Origin: Dactylellina haptotyla
Lineage: Eukaryota > Ascomycota > Orbiliomycetes > Orbiliales > Orbiliaceae
Direction of reading: 5' to 3'
Assembly: GCA_031310005.1 (NCBI GenBank)
Contig: CM062380.1
Location: 124,001-188,000, forward strand
DNA: 64,000 nucleotides
Shown: in pieces, positions 24,270-34,848 of the stretch
How the letters are laid out: each line of letters starts with the position of its first letter
How positions within the stretch are numbered: the stretch's first letter is position 1
Notes under the pieces: model-generated
What the model was told of the DNA's origin: nothing
The model's database searches: none
The model's input: only the letters and a program-made list of their open reading frames with translations
Made by a program: the position numbers and the translations under genes

Positions 24270-27200
24270 ATGTACCGAGGCGACGAGAACAAGCTACCAC
24301 AGGACGCTATTTTTGACGGCGTAAATAGACCTCAGGTCCAGTACAACAGTTTGAACCAGATGGCAGACTGGATTCTGGCCCCCAGCTATGCTAATCCAAG
24401 GGTGGGGAATCCTTGGTCGGGACTTCGAGGTGTCGATGAAAATATCGAACAAAGCTCCTTCAACCAGGATATGCAACAGTGGTCTCCCCAAAACCCCGAC
24501 AATGTAGCCCAGTTAGATGCAGATGATTCTATGACTTCGGTACGGAAAACACCGTTCCAACATAGGCCTGGCAACGGCTCTTTGAATTTCTTGAATATTC
24601 TAACCTAATTACAATCGTATCTTCAGTCACCCTTCCAAGACCTTGATATCTACAACGAGGAAGGGCATGTCGAACCGATGGAGCTTGAAGATTTAGAATC
24701 ACCAAGTCCGTATGTGGTTCTTCTTAACGGTAAGCAGACTGAAACTGAAGAAGGGATTACCGTCTCTACACCATGGATATATCTTTGGAAAGCCGAGAAT
24801 ATCGAGTCCGGTGAACCATGGTAAGCTCTCAAGCCTCCATATCCAGAGTTTTGTCTGATATTCAATAATACAGCACTTGGGCAACTTTCGAAGACGTAAG
24901 ACTTGAACGAACTCGATACGTAAAAAACCCCGAAATGCAGGCTGCAAAAGCATTTTACAACGCCCTGCAGGTCCTACTGCGATCTCTACAAGCTACTGAA
25001 GCGGTGCTTTCACCGGATTTGCGGATGCACCACGAAAGAACGAACTGCGAAAATGAAATGTTGCTGTCGTTCCGAGAATATGAACGGCACACGAACGAGT
25101 GCACCGCCTGCTTTCCCGCATCTATGAATGTCGAGCACAAATTGTCTCTATGCGAACTTGGGACAGAGCTTGCAGAGAACGTATTTCTCGCAATTGACTG
25201 GTATGCGACAGCCACTTTCGGGAATTACGAAACAGTGACTCTCGAGATACCCGGGCATTCGGTTCGAAGCCTACTTCAGGCTTTAGCAGAACCTGAAGAG
25301 ATAACTTCCTTCCAGTCAGAAAACCTTTACAGGGACTCACTTCCTATGGATGCACCAATCCAAACTCTGGCTGTCGAGTCTTTAGGGATAATTAGCTCTA
25401 TTCTAGGACTCGAAGATGATACCTCAGTAGCACGTTCGAGAATACCGAAACCCAAAAACACCAATGAGAAAATGCGTACCCGTATTTCAAATCCTACAAG
25501 GCGTTCTTTTTTCGACGGTCCTTATGAAGTCGAATTCCTTACGGCTAATCCGGAGGTGATTATCACAAACTTGGATGAGTATCTAAATATACCATCTCGC
25601 CGCCGACTGCTAAGATCCCAAATTGGAAACGAGGGAATGAGAGCAATTCGAAGACTATTCAACGTTTCGCTTCATGGGTATAATGTACTCGAGCAAGCTT
25701 TCGGGGGGAAGATGGACGATGATTATGATTTCTATCACGATTTTCCAAACCATGCCGATCTACTTAGCCTTGGGGTTCAAACTTTTATAGAACTAAGCAA
25801 TGAGAAACCGGCCTATCCTACGGCGCTCCGAGAGGTCTATAGTATTCTTCATCTATGCGATAGCATCAATCAAATCCTACCACATCAAAGGAACGAGCGT
25901 AAGCGGCGGACGGAAAGCTTTAAGCAAGAACTCAGGGGCTGGAAAAATGTCATCGAAGCGGGCGATGAGAGATCAGCTTTTGAACTTATTGTAGAAGTAA
26001 GATGGCCATCGCCTCGGCTTCCATCTCTGAACCAGGCCTCAAATTTTATCGAAGGCACGACAAGTCTAGAAATGTCAAAAAATAACTCGACAACGGAAGT
26101 TGTATCCGACCTGGGATTCCAGTATCACGTAAATGACTTTGACCCGATGAGTAAAGCATTGCTCTGGATGCAGCTTATTGCTGGGATAGTATTTACTACT
26201 ATAGCCACCTATTTCACACGTGAGTACATCATAACACATGCGATCGTGCGAAATCCCCCTTTATATACTAATTATCGGATCTTTAAATTTCTCTATACGA
26301 TATTTAGTTAATCACCGCATGGTTAACATTCTTGTCCTCTACCTTACTGGAGGTGATATTTACACTCTAAATTCCTCACGAACAATCGATAACACCTCAA
26401 CCAATCTTCCAAACAACCGGGCTTGGATATCTACAAACTCTATGAAATTCATCGAAAAAGTCCGACGGCATATTATTGACAAACTTAGAATTCCTGAATT
26501 TAGCAAATTTTCAGAAGCTGTGGAAGTCGCAATGGACAGTTTAAGTTGTGGCTGGATATCTACTCTCAAAGACTTAGAAACAATGCTAGTTAGAGTCGCT
26601 AAGGTCTGCTTCCTTTCGCATTCTACGTCCCATCAAATAAAGCCAGCCGTTACTAACGCTCCCCTCTCCTATAGCTTACTGAGTGCACAAAGATTGAGTT
26701 TCTTGCATTCGTTCAAAAGGTCCTAGATCTCAGTATGAATTGTGCAGCCAATATGACCCGATGCGAATCACACCGAGTAGCCTTTAAAAAGAGCCCCATC
26801 AGGTACACAAAGTCGTATAAAACCTCAAGGGTAGAAGAAGAGAACGAGTCATGGATTGCAGACGAAACCGAGATTCCAACAATCCTTCCAAACGTCGCCA
26901 CGCGAGTGGGTATGAATTCGAAATCAGGCTTCAAGCACCAACCTGTTGATGCGATTTCTGGTCCACCATCTCCTGCGGCTGCTAGTTTTGCTTCCTCTAG
27001 AGGCTTAGGAGATCGTATCAAAGCAGATTTCCTAGAGGATGTATCTATGTCAACCGAGGATCGCCTCGTGTCAGATACCACTTCCTACTTTCCCCTAGAG
27101 AATATTGACCATGACCTTTCTGGCGGTACTCTCGCAACATTCACATCGATCATAAATGGTCCAACCTTAGACCCGGTTCTAACTTTAGAGAATCAAGATA

Positions 27201-27976
27201 ATATTCTGGGTCTTTCACAAACATCTTATCCCACTCCTACCTCCAAGTCATATTCGCAATCTTCAAATTCAATATATAACACCCATGGTAATTTTGATTC
27301 CTTCTGGAATCTGAGTCGCCCTCCCGTAGTGGTATCTAGTCTAGCAGACCACTCAGGATACTATCTCGCCCCAAGCTCAAACTGGCACCTCACAGAAGAC
27401 TTCTTAGGCTCTACTAGTTCTCCCTCAAATGCATATTATCCTCCACCAAGCATTGCGGCCACTCTCGCAACAAGCTATGCGGACAGCCTCAAGCCGAGTG
27501 CGACAGTGTCATTACCGCCAACTACACAATCAGTGCATCGAGCTAGCAATCCGTACATCAGCTCCACCGTCGCATCTCCCATTTCACGGTACCCCCACCC
27601 CGAAGAAACGCCCCGTTTCCTCCCTATGGCGCCTACTCCACCCCCTCCAGTGCCCCCACCAAAACCACGGAAGCGACGCAGAAGCTCGCCTGTGAAGGAA
27701 GAGGATGCTAATGGCACAACAGTAAACGGGGCAGCTCCTCCACCAAAACGTCAGAAAAAGACTATGTTTTTCAAGTGTCCTATTTGTAGGCATGATATTG
27801 CAGCGCCAAGGATGAATCTTACCCGCCACATCAGATCTGTTCATGCCGATAGTAGGCAACGCAGGATTGAGTGTGAGTGGCCTGGATGTGCAACAACTTT
27901 TCAAGCAGCAAGAAAGGATAACTACAGAGCTCATTTAAGGAAGCACCAAGAGAAACTTGGTGACCCAGGGAATTAG
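24270..27976 (+). CDS. C2H2 zinc-finger protein with internal hydrophobic segment (~1135 aa)
   Basis: I read five exons: 24270-24539, 24627-24820, 24874-26219, 26308-26603 and 26675-27976. The introns have donors GTACGG, GTAAGC, GTGAGT and a weak fourth (GTCTGC at 26604, or GTTAGA at 26589, both in frame), branch sites TTCTAAC, ACTAAT and ACTAAC, and TTCAG/ACAG/TTTAG/ATAG acceptors. All joins keep frame. Exon 3 holds a conserved-looking HTNECTACFP...LCELGTEL Cys/His pattern and a helical region like those in long fungal C2H2 regulators (ALREVYSILHLC). A hydrophobic segment of about 21 residues (ALLWMQLIAGIVFTTIATYF) ends exon 3. Exon 5 has a Ser/Pro-rich linker, a basic KPRKRRR signal, and two C-terminal fingers, C-x2-C-x13-H-x4-H and C-x4-C-x14-H-x3-H. 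It is probably a DNA-binding regulator. The alternative is two abutting genes, with the second starting at ATG 26319. Confidence 0.72.
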
Positions 27977-29474
27977 ATGGACAAACTACTCCTAGTTTCA
28001 CCCACTCCTGCGACTAAGCTTTTTAAACTCTGCGTCTTTCCTATCGAAATTCCCTATTCTATTTTATTTTTTGTTTTACTTTTATTTGGCTACATTAGGT
28101 AAAGTTTTATGATTTATAACTAATTTTCAGAGTTGATGCTTGCTTCAAATGTTACTTAGAGGAGCTTGAGCGTTTTTCCATCTGCTAATAGACACCATGT
28201 ATGAAATTTAACGAGTCCATATCATGTATTTTTTTTTCATTTTTATTTTTTAAGCAGCGAATCTAGGCCACCTGCTGGAAAGTTGGCTTGAGGCTACTGC
28301 TTTTGTATACTTTTTCAAAAAGCTTTTATGAATCAGCATACTATGAACAAAGCTATTGAAGAAGATTAATTTCCGTAACAAGGCCTACTGACGAGAGAGC
28401 TCAGCAGTAGTAATTCATAGTGGATTCATTGATGTAGAGATATAATGACCCGATTACCCCCAGGGAATTGCTTTGTGATTGATGACTGGCCACGATCAAA
28501 GGATCCAAGATATCTGCAGTATGCTTCCCACGTTCTTGAGTGAACTAATTAATAAACACTGCCTGCACAAAATACTGGTGGCAGAGTGATGGAGTATCAC
28601 GGCATAAACCTCAAAACTGTAATCATAAGCCCAGATACTTTCAAATATTTCAATGGTAAGATATGGTTGGCTCAAATTATTAGTCAATCTGATCAGCTGA
28701 CACGCTTTGAAGACAAATAACCGCTTGAACAATTAACGCTTACGCGGGGATTCTTATACGATAGTGGGTATCTGCTGACAAAGTCGGCAAGTTCCATCAA
28801 CCCCACAGCCGTACCTTAAAATAGGTCTCGAACTGCTCGAAAAGAAGCAAAGATGACGAAAGTAACTTAGGAAGGGATTCCCTTGTATATTTTCTATATT
28901 TTCTTAGATACAGTTGAATCTAGTCCCGTCCGGAATCATATGAGTGGATTGAATGAACTCAAATTGGGTTTTCTGTTTAATAGTTCACTTTGGTATATAT
29001 CTAGCAAGTGGCCCATCTAGCCGCTAGATGGTAACATATCGCATCTGCTAATATATGAAATAACCGTTCGCAGCTCCACAGAAGGTGAATATACAAAAAG
29101 GAAGGTCGGTTAACTTTGGTATATATAGGTAGATGTAAAGAGCCCCCCAAACGAACTCCAGACACCGATGCTGGAAAGTAAGGAGTGAAACAAAAGAAAA
29201 GAGTGAATGAAGGACGTTAGAAAATCAAAAATTAAACTGTAAGTGTGTGAAGGAAATGCATCTCCCGCTTAAACAAAACTCAAAAAACAAGATAGCAAGC
29301 GCCAGTCGGTGTTCCTCTTTGTAGCCCAAAAACAGAAAATGGTAGTACAAACTTGTAATATTGTTTTAACCAAAGGAGTGTGTATGATACAAAAAATCAG
29401 CAAATAACAAGAACTGGTCAGCACGCAGGACCGGTTTTCTGGACGCAAGGTAAAAAACGAATGGTGGCTATAAT
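27977..29474. other. Convergent 3' intergenic region
   Basis: The region separates the zinc-finger gene on the plus strand from the end of the coiled-coil gene on the minus strand. It is AT-rich with T runs near 28065 and 28230. No coding frame is supported. Confidence 0.55.
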
Positions 29475-31049
29475 TTAAGCGCAAGCGGCAACAATACCGG
29501 TGGTTCCATCATTCGCACCTGTTCCTGCCGTAGCTTCAGAGAATCCAAATTCGATGCCAAAGCCCAAGTCAATATTTAGACTTGAGCGCGCTGACGGGAA
29601 CGAGAAGACTATTTGTGAATTTGGAGAGCATGGGGAGATTGGAGATGTGACGAATGTGAGAAACGACGACTTCAAAGACGAAGCAGATGTAGGAGGTTGC
29701 TGTAGTTGGGGCCGAAGTGTGGCACGGTTTAAATCTAAGGGAGCTGGGGGCTCGAGAGAGTGGGACGTTGAGGGGCGAGTGGACCCTGAGTGCGTAAGAG
29801 ACGGAGACGAGGGATAATCCGAAAGCACCGAGTCGGAGCCAAGTTGAATACCAGTGTCAAGATGGAAGACGCACTCCTGAGTGTCATCATCCGCAATAAC
29901 ACAGGCCAACGCTTGACTAGCGGCGTGAAGGGAGGCAAGCAGACGTGCTGCTTCTTCTTCGTCATCTCTTTGAGCCTCAAGAGCCGCCTGCCTTTCCCTC
30001 TCAATAGCAAGTTCCATTTCGAGAGCCCGTCTACGTTCCCGAGCTTTCTGTCGCTCAATTTCCATACGAAGAGCATAGCGTGCCTCACGAACCATCTCCA
30101 AGTCTCGGATGGCCCGGCGCTCAATCTCGGCAACCTCGCGCTCAATTCTATCCACCAACGTGATTTTGAAGAATTCTTTCCGCTGTTCCTCACGTTCCTG
30201 TGCAGCTACCATCGCTCGAGTCTGAGATTCAGCGGAGCGCTGGCGTGACGCTCGGTCACGGCGTTGGAAGCTAGTTGTAGAGGAGAGGGAATTGGCACTA
30301 GATGGACGGAACAGAATATTTTCAGCGCAAAGCTCTTCAGTTGGAGATGCAGCCAGGCGGGCTGCAGCTGAATTTTGTTGCATGTATACAGACATCATCC
30401 CTTGCTTGAAGAGATAATCAGAATGAGCGAGATGTTGGTGGATCTCATTGATCTGTGAAGAGAACTCCTGAATATCATGTTCTACTGGTGACAGGAGCTT
30501 TGATGGATGTTGATCGACTCCTGCATCTAGAGTAGGACTAGGAGGGGCTGGTGTACCACGGCTCACTCTGCTTTCCCAAAGCCTGATGGCTGCTTGCTGT
30601 GCAGCATTTGGAGGGGCTAATGGGCAAGCCTTTTTGGGCGGAGGGGTAGGTGCATCAACAACGTTACTCCATTGCTGTCGAAGATTGCTGTCTTGACGCA
30701 AGCAATAGTATTCACTTGATGACGACAATGGACTTTCGTACTCCGACGGCGACATCTCAATGTCAAACAATGCTTGATTCCGGGTAATGGTAGGCGAAGC
30801 CATGTAACCACAGGTAAACTGAGGGAGGGCCATGTCGGTCTTCAATAAAGGGGAGTTTAGAGCCTCCAATCTCCTTGGCGAAGGATGCTGAAGAACTGCC
30901 AAACCTGGAGAGACCGAGGAAGCCATAGATGAGATTGTCGCAGATGAGAAGACAGATGGCGAATGCGACATGGCTGGGGAGGTGAAAGTGGTATTGATAG
31001 CCGAAAGTGTAGGCTTGGGGGATCGCCTGATACCAGTCGAGGTCGCCAT
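29475..31049 (-). CDS. Hypothetical coiled-coil protein (524 aa)
   Basis: This is a single exon. The frame is open for 85 codons further upstream, but I chose the ATG at 31049 because its context (CAAAATGGCG) is good and the upstream residues look like leader translation. The N-terminal 190 residues are rich in Ser, Pro and Thr and look disordered, with basic SP sites such as RRSPKP. Residues about 290-378 form a strongly charged helix with repeated RE/AE/RR steps (EIERRAIRDLEMVREARYAL and onward) typical of a coiled coil, so dimerisation is likely. The C-terminal 130 residues are again Ser/Pro-rich and end in a Gly/Ala/Phe-rich stretch. There is no signal peptide or membrane segment, so the protein is cytosolic or nuclear. 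I recognise no named family. Confidence 0.8.
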   Translation of the reverse strand: MATSTGIRRSPKPTLSAINTTFTSPAMSHSPSVFSSATISSMASSVSPGLAVLQHPSPRRLEALNSPLLKTDMALPQFTCGYMASPTITRNQALFDIEMSPSEYESPLSSSSEYYCLRQDSNLRQQWSNVVDAPTPPPKKACPLAPPNAAQQAAIRLWESRVSRGTPAPPSPTLDAGVDQHPSKLLSPVEHDIQEFSSQINEIHQHLAHSDYLFKQGMMSVYMQQNSAAARLAASPTEELCAENILFRPSSANSLSSTTSFQRRDRASRQRSAESQTRAMVAAQEREEQRKEFFKITLVDRIEREVAEIERRAIRDLEMVREARYALRMEIERQKARERRRALEMELAIERERQAALEAQRDDEEEAARLLASLHAASQALACVIADDDTQECVFHLDTGIQLGSDSVLSDYPSSPSLTHSGSTRPSTSHSLEPPAPLDLNRATLRPQLQQPPTSASSLKSSFLTFVTSPISPCSPNSQIVFSFPSARSSLNIDLGFGIEFGFSEATAGTGANDGTTGIVAACA

Positions 31050-34000
31050 TTTGATATTATATGTTGAAACAAATGCTAGATAGTATGTGTGTAATTTTGT
31101 ATATATGTATCTGATGAAAATAGTGTAGCGAGGTCTACTCGACTCTTGATGCTGAACTGTTGGTCTCGGCCTGGAGATATGTCTGGAGGGATGGTTATTA
31201 GCTTTGTTCGACCCGAGGATATCAAAATAGGTGGAATCAAAAAAAGATTCAAAGTTCGATCTGATGTTTGACACCGAGCTCCCAAGCCAAGGCATAAACG
31301 ACACAAATTACAGTCTGCGATTGCTTCGCAATAGCCAAAGTAATATAAGAAAACGAACAGAAGCCCTCTTTATGCATATCATGTAGTTATCAAAAGAAGT
31401 ATTGATATTCCCGACAGAGATCAATGATTTGAAACATCGATAAGCATCTATTTTCAAAAGATAACCCGGATATTACAATACAGCGCGGCACCCAAAACAT
31501 TTCTTGCACCCGGTATTGCGAGATGTCATGCATCTTTCTGCCCAGTTTGACGGGCTCAGTTATAATGGGTAAGTGTAGGATGCCCGTGTTGGTTAGGAGT
31601 GGTGGGGAAGTCTGTTGCAGATTAGAGTTGCGATAGCCGCCGCCTCATACTACTTTGGCGCTTTAGACCTCCACCACCAACTCTCGAATATTTAAGAGAC
31701 ACGAAAACAGCTCGCCAGGGCTTTGAACAGATTTAGAGGGTGTAATAGAATTTTCGCATTGACGGCCAGGTTGTGAGACTGCAGTTTTGTAGTGTACCAG
31801 CTTTCACTCCTGTTCGGGGGGAAGCGAGAATAAAATAAAGAAGCTCACCTTTGAATGTACAAATTTAGAAAGATTATTGACAAGAATTAAGTGTTTGGCG
31901 GTGATGTATAGCACAACTAGATTTAGGTGCAGTATTATAAATGGAAAGGTAGGCGGATGAGAGTGAACGATGCGCAAGCTCCAGGCCTACAGAGAATGTA
32001 AGTTAAATGTTAGTATAAATCTCTATATGCCAGATATCCATCATAATGAGCTAGGTTGTTTCCCGATTTAACGGTGATCCATCATCGGATTAGAGTTATA
32101 CCCAGTTCAGGTGAGCCTAAGGAGGTGGTTTAAACTGCTGTATAAACTTGTACTTACTTTCGAAATAGAAAATAGAAGGCAAAATTAAGAAGTCAAGAAA
32201 TGATGGAGCACTTGGCTAGTATTAGACCAAACGTAAACGCTGCATGGGGGAAAAGGAAAGAAAAACTGGAATCTCGTTAGTGAAGTTCGCAGGCAAGTCG
32301 TTGAAAGATATATTCTCACCCTTTTCCAGATTTCTTGGGGGATGCATGCAGGAGATTCTCGTTTCTGCATCCCTATAATGCAACTCCATGGAGATGGAGG
32401 GTGTGGATCATCCGTGCATCCCGCTTTCGAACTTTAGTTCCTGATTCTACCGGATAGGGTTGCTTTCGTTTGTCCATGGGACCTCCACCAGGCCAGGTAC
32501 CTGACCCACTTTGAAGCCAATAAAGAAACGGGACGGAAATGGGTGTGTGGACCCATCACCGCCATGGCTGAATTTGTCGCTTCGGGAAATAAGTTACCAG
32601 CAAACACAAAATTCGAGAACACTACAGGCTTGATGGACCTCTCCCGCTCTTGAGCTGGAGGCTGTTCTTGCGCAACAATGGTGGCAGTCATGGCAGGATC
32701 ATTTTACCCTGGAGCATAACCCAGGCCTTCAACCCTGTCCTAGGACGGTTGTGCTTGAACAAGAGTCGCCCACCGTTGCTAACAATAGCATTTCGAAATT
32801 TCCAGACGGTTCGAAGCGCGCGTTCAACTCGAATGTTGAAGCTGTTAATAGAAACCGACTGTACTAAATATCTAAGCCGTAGATCACTCTAAATCGTCGA
32901 AGAGTCTAGAGCGGGAAGCGAAACATTAGGCTCCATGATCATATGAATCCATAGAATCCGTTCTAGTTTCCCAAATACAAGTAAAACGTTCGGTTCTAGA
33001 GGCCTGGGGATAATAGCTTTGATACTGGTAGCACAACCAGAGGTTCGAATCCCAATATCGTGAAGTAGGCGGAAATTTTCAAAAGGCCCTTTTCAATAAT
33101 GTCTCTCGGAACAACTAGACCCATGGTTTCTTTCCATCGGTGTCTTTCGTTGAAATTTTCAGCGCGAACCTCAGAATCACGTCCCTTTTATTTTTGACTG
33201 ACAAGGGGCGGTTCTGCAGAACCTGTCGACGAATCAGAACGCGTGAAAAAGCGCTGAACATCAACCACGTCCGAAAAGCAAGGCGGGGTATTCCTTATTG
33301 GACCACGGTAACCTAGCACCGCGATCCAAGAACAATGATTGGTCACTCCGAGTCTTGCAACATTGTGCCTCAACGCCAGGATTTACGCGCCTTCAACCTT
33401 CAACGCCCCAATTCGAGCTACCATTTTCAGTCTTCATTCTAAATTTTTCGCTTCTCTCTCAGAACGACAAAAAAAAAAAAAGGGAAGAAAGGGAAATAAG
33501 AAAAAGACAGAATTTACGGTGCTAGGCTTGAATAAAAGAGATTAATATCGCCATTCCATGTCTTCAAGCCGGGAAGGCTGAAGAGGAATCGGCGTTATGG
33601 TAATTGAGGCGCACCCAGCTCAATATTTGATGTCTCAATGCGAATAGATCCTATCTGCTGCATTTACCGCTGGCACGAGCAGCATATAACCTTATATTCA
33701 TAATATTAGGGCGAAGAGCCTCACCTTCCTCTCAAGGTGCCCAAAGCAATGTTTCAGGAGGAGAGTTCTATCGGGTTGAAAGAAAGCTTATGTTTTTCTA
33801 TTGGCCACAATTATCAGCCTATTCTGGAAAATGCCCTTTTTCAACATCAACTCCCATCCAGTGGCTACAGATTTGCACAACACCACGCGCACAATTCCAT
33901 GTCGCACTAACCTTTCAATATAAACCCTTGCAAACACCATGTCCACTAGCAATGCTCCTCCCAAAAAGCGCAAATATAGCACCAAAAACTCTGCACGCGA

Positions 34001-34848
34001 GATTTCGCCAGTCGGAGCAGGAGGGCTCTGCAGATATTGACGCTTTGAATCAGCAAAAATAGACAAGCATCATGGGAGCACGTCTCGGTGATCCGGCTGG
34101 ACACGCGATTATGCAAGGAGAAGAACCGCACTACCCTGTGAGATGGCTTGTTGATATACACCATACAACCCAAGCTCTAAGTTTCTTAAAGCTTCTATCC
34201 CCTCCAGATCCGCATTGTTTTCTTCACCGCATACTCCACTGCGAACGGTCGTTGACACGAATTTCCTTACGTGTTTTTTGTTTCCTATTTCGATTCTTTT
34301 TTTACTTTAACTCGGCATATATTTTAATATTTTGAAACTTCTGAACCCCTTGGACCAGTGCCGTAAACATTATTGATTCGATTTGATATAGTCTATTCCA
34401 TTCCTTCAGTCAATTAAAGAGCACAGTTGTTTCCTCTTCTTAATCTGTTTTTACTTTCTTACATCTTTAGAGTTACCTTGCTCAACTCACTTGGTATCCA
34501 AAGTTCGTGCATCAGTCGCAAGCTTTGTACAATCAGTTGCCTTTGACTAGGTATTCTGCTCAGGACCCATATACATTTCCTTCCGTATACCTCGATACCA
34601 AGCCGAGTTTCAAGCCCTCTTCAAAGCTTTCAACCGTTCGTCCGACACCCACTTTACCCAGAGAGCTAGTCGTATTGATTGCGGCGATTTGCACGACCCT
34701 AAGGCCTTCTATTTCCCAAGTCATTTGCCTCGTAATTCCTCCTAGTTAGAGAGCTATCTCAATTTGAGTGGGGAAACGGGGTTTATCCTGAACAGTTCTA
34801 CGTCTACGTTTCAACAGCTTGGAGAGCAAACAACACACATATTGCAAC
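31050..34848. promoter_or_regulatory. 3.8-kb divergent intergenic region
   Basis: The coiled-coil gene (minus) and the cysteine-rich membrane protein gene (plus) start at its two ends, so both promoters and 5' leaders should be here. The 500 bases before 34849 are pyrimidine-rich on the plus strand (about 34420-34500), as is common in fungal leaders. Inside are a tRNA-like B-box element at 33011-33060 and a 33-codon open frame at 33939-34040 with an NLS-like PPKKRKY. No full gene is supported. Confidence 0.45.
33011..33060 (+). other. tRNA-like internal-promoter remnant (possible SINE or tRNA relic)
   Basis: GGTTCGAATCC at 33042-33052 is a perfect RNA polymerase III B box, preceded at 33014-33030 by TAGC...CTGGTA resembling a D-arm/A box. 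The arms do not fold into a full tRNA: the T stem pairs only two to three bases, and the anticodon arm is compressed. It is therefore not called a tRNA. A decayed tRNA or a tRNA-derived SINE head would explain it. Confidence 0.35.

Noticed and set aside
30050-30250. Plus-strand frame opposite the coiled-coil gene
   Set aside because: It is antisense to a long single-exon gene with clear coiled-coil periodicity.
31050-31304. 85 extra N-terminal codons for the coiled-coil protein
   Set aside because: The upstream ATG is possible, but the segment has no domain and the ATG at 31049 has better context and a more typical start.
33011-33060. An intact tRNA gene
   Set aside because: The B box is perfect, but the T, anticodon and acceptor stems do not pair, so no tRNA is called.
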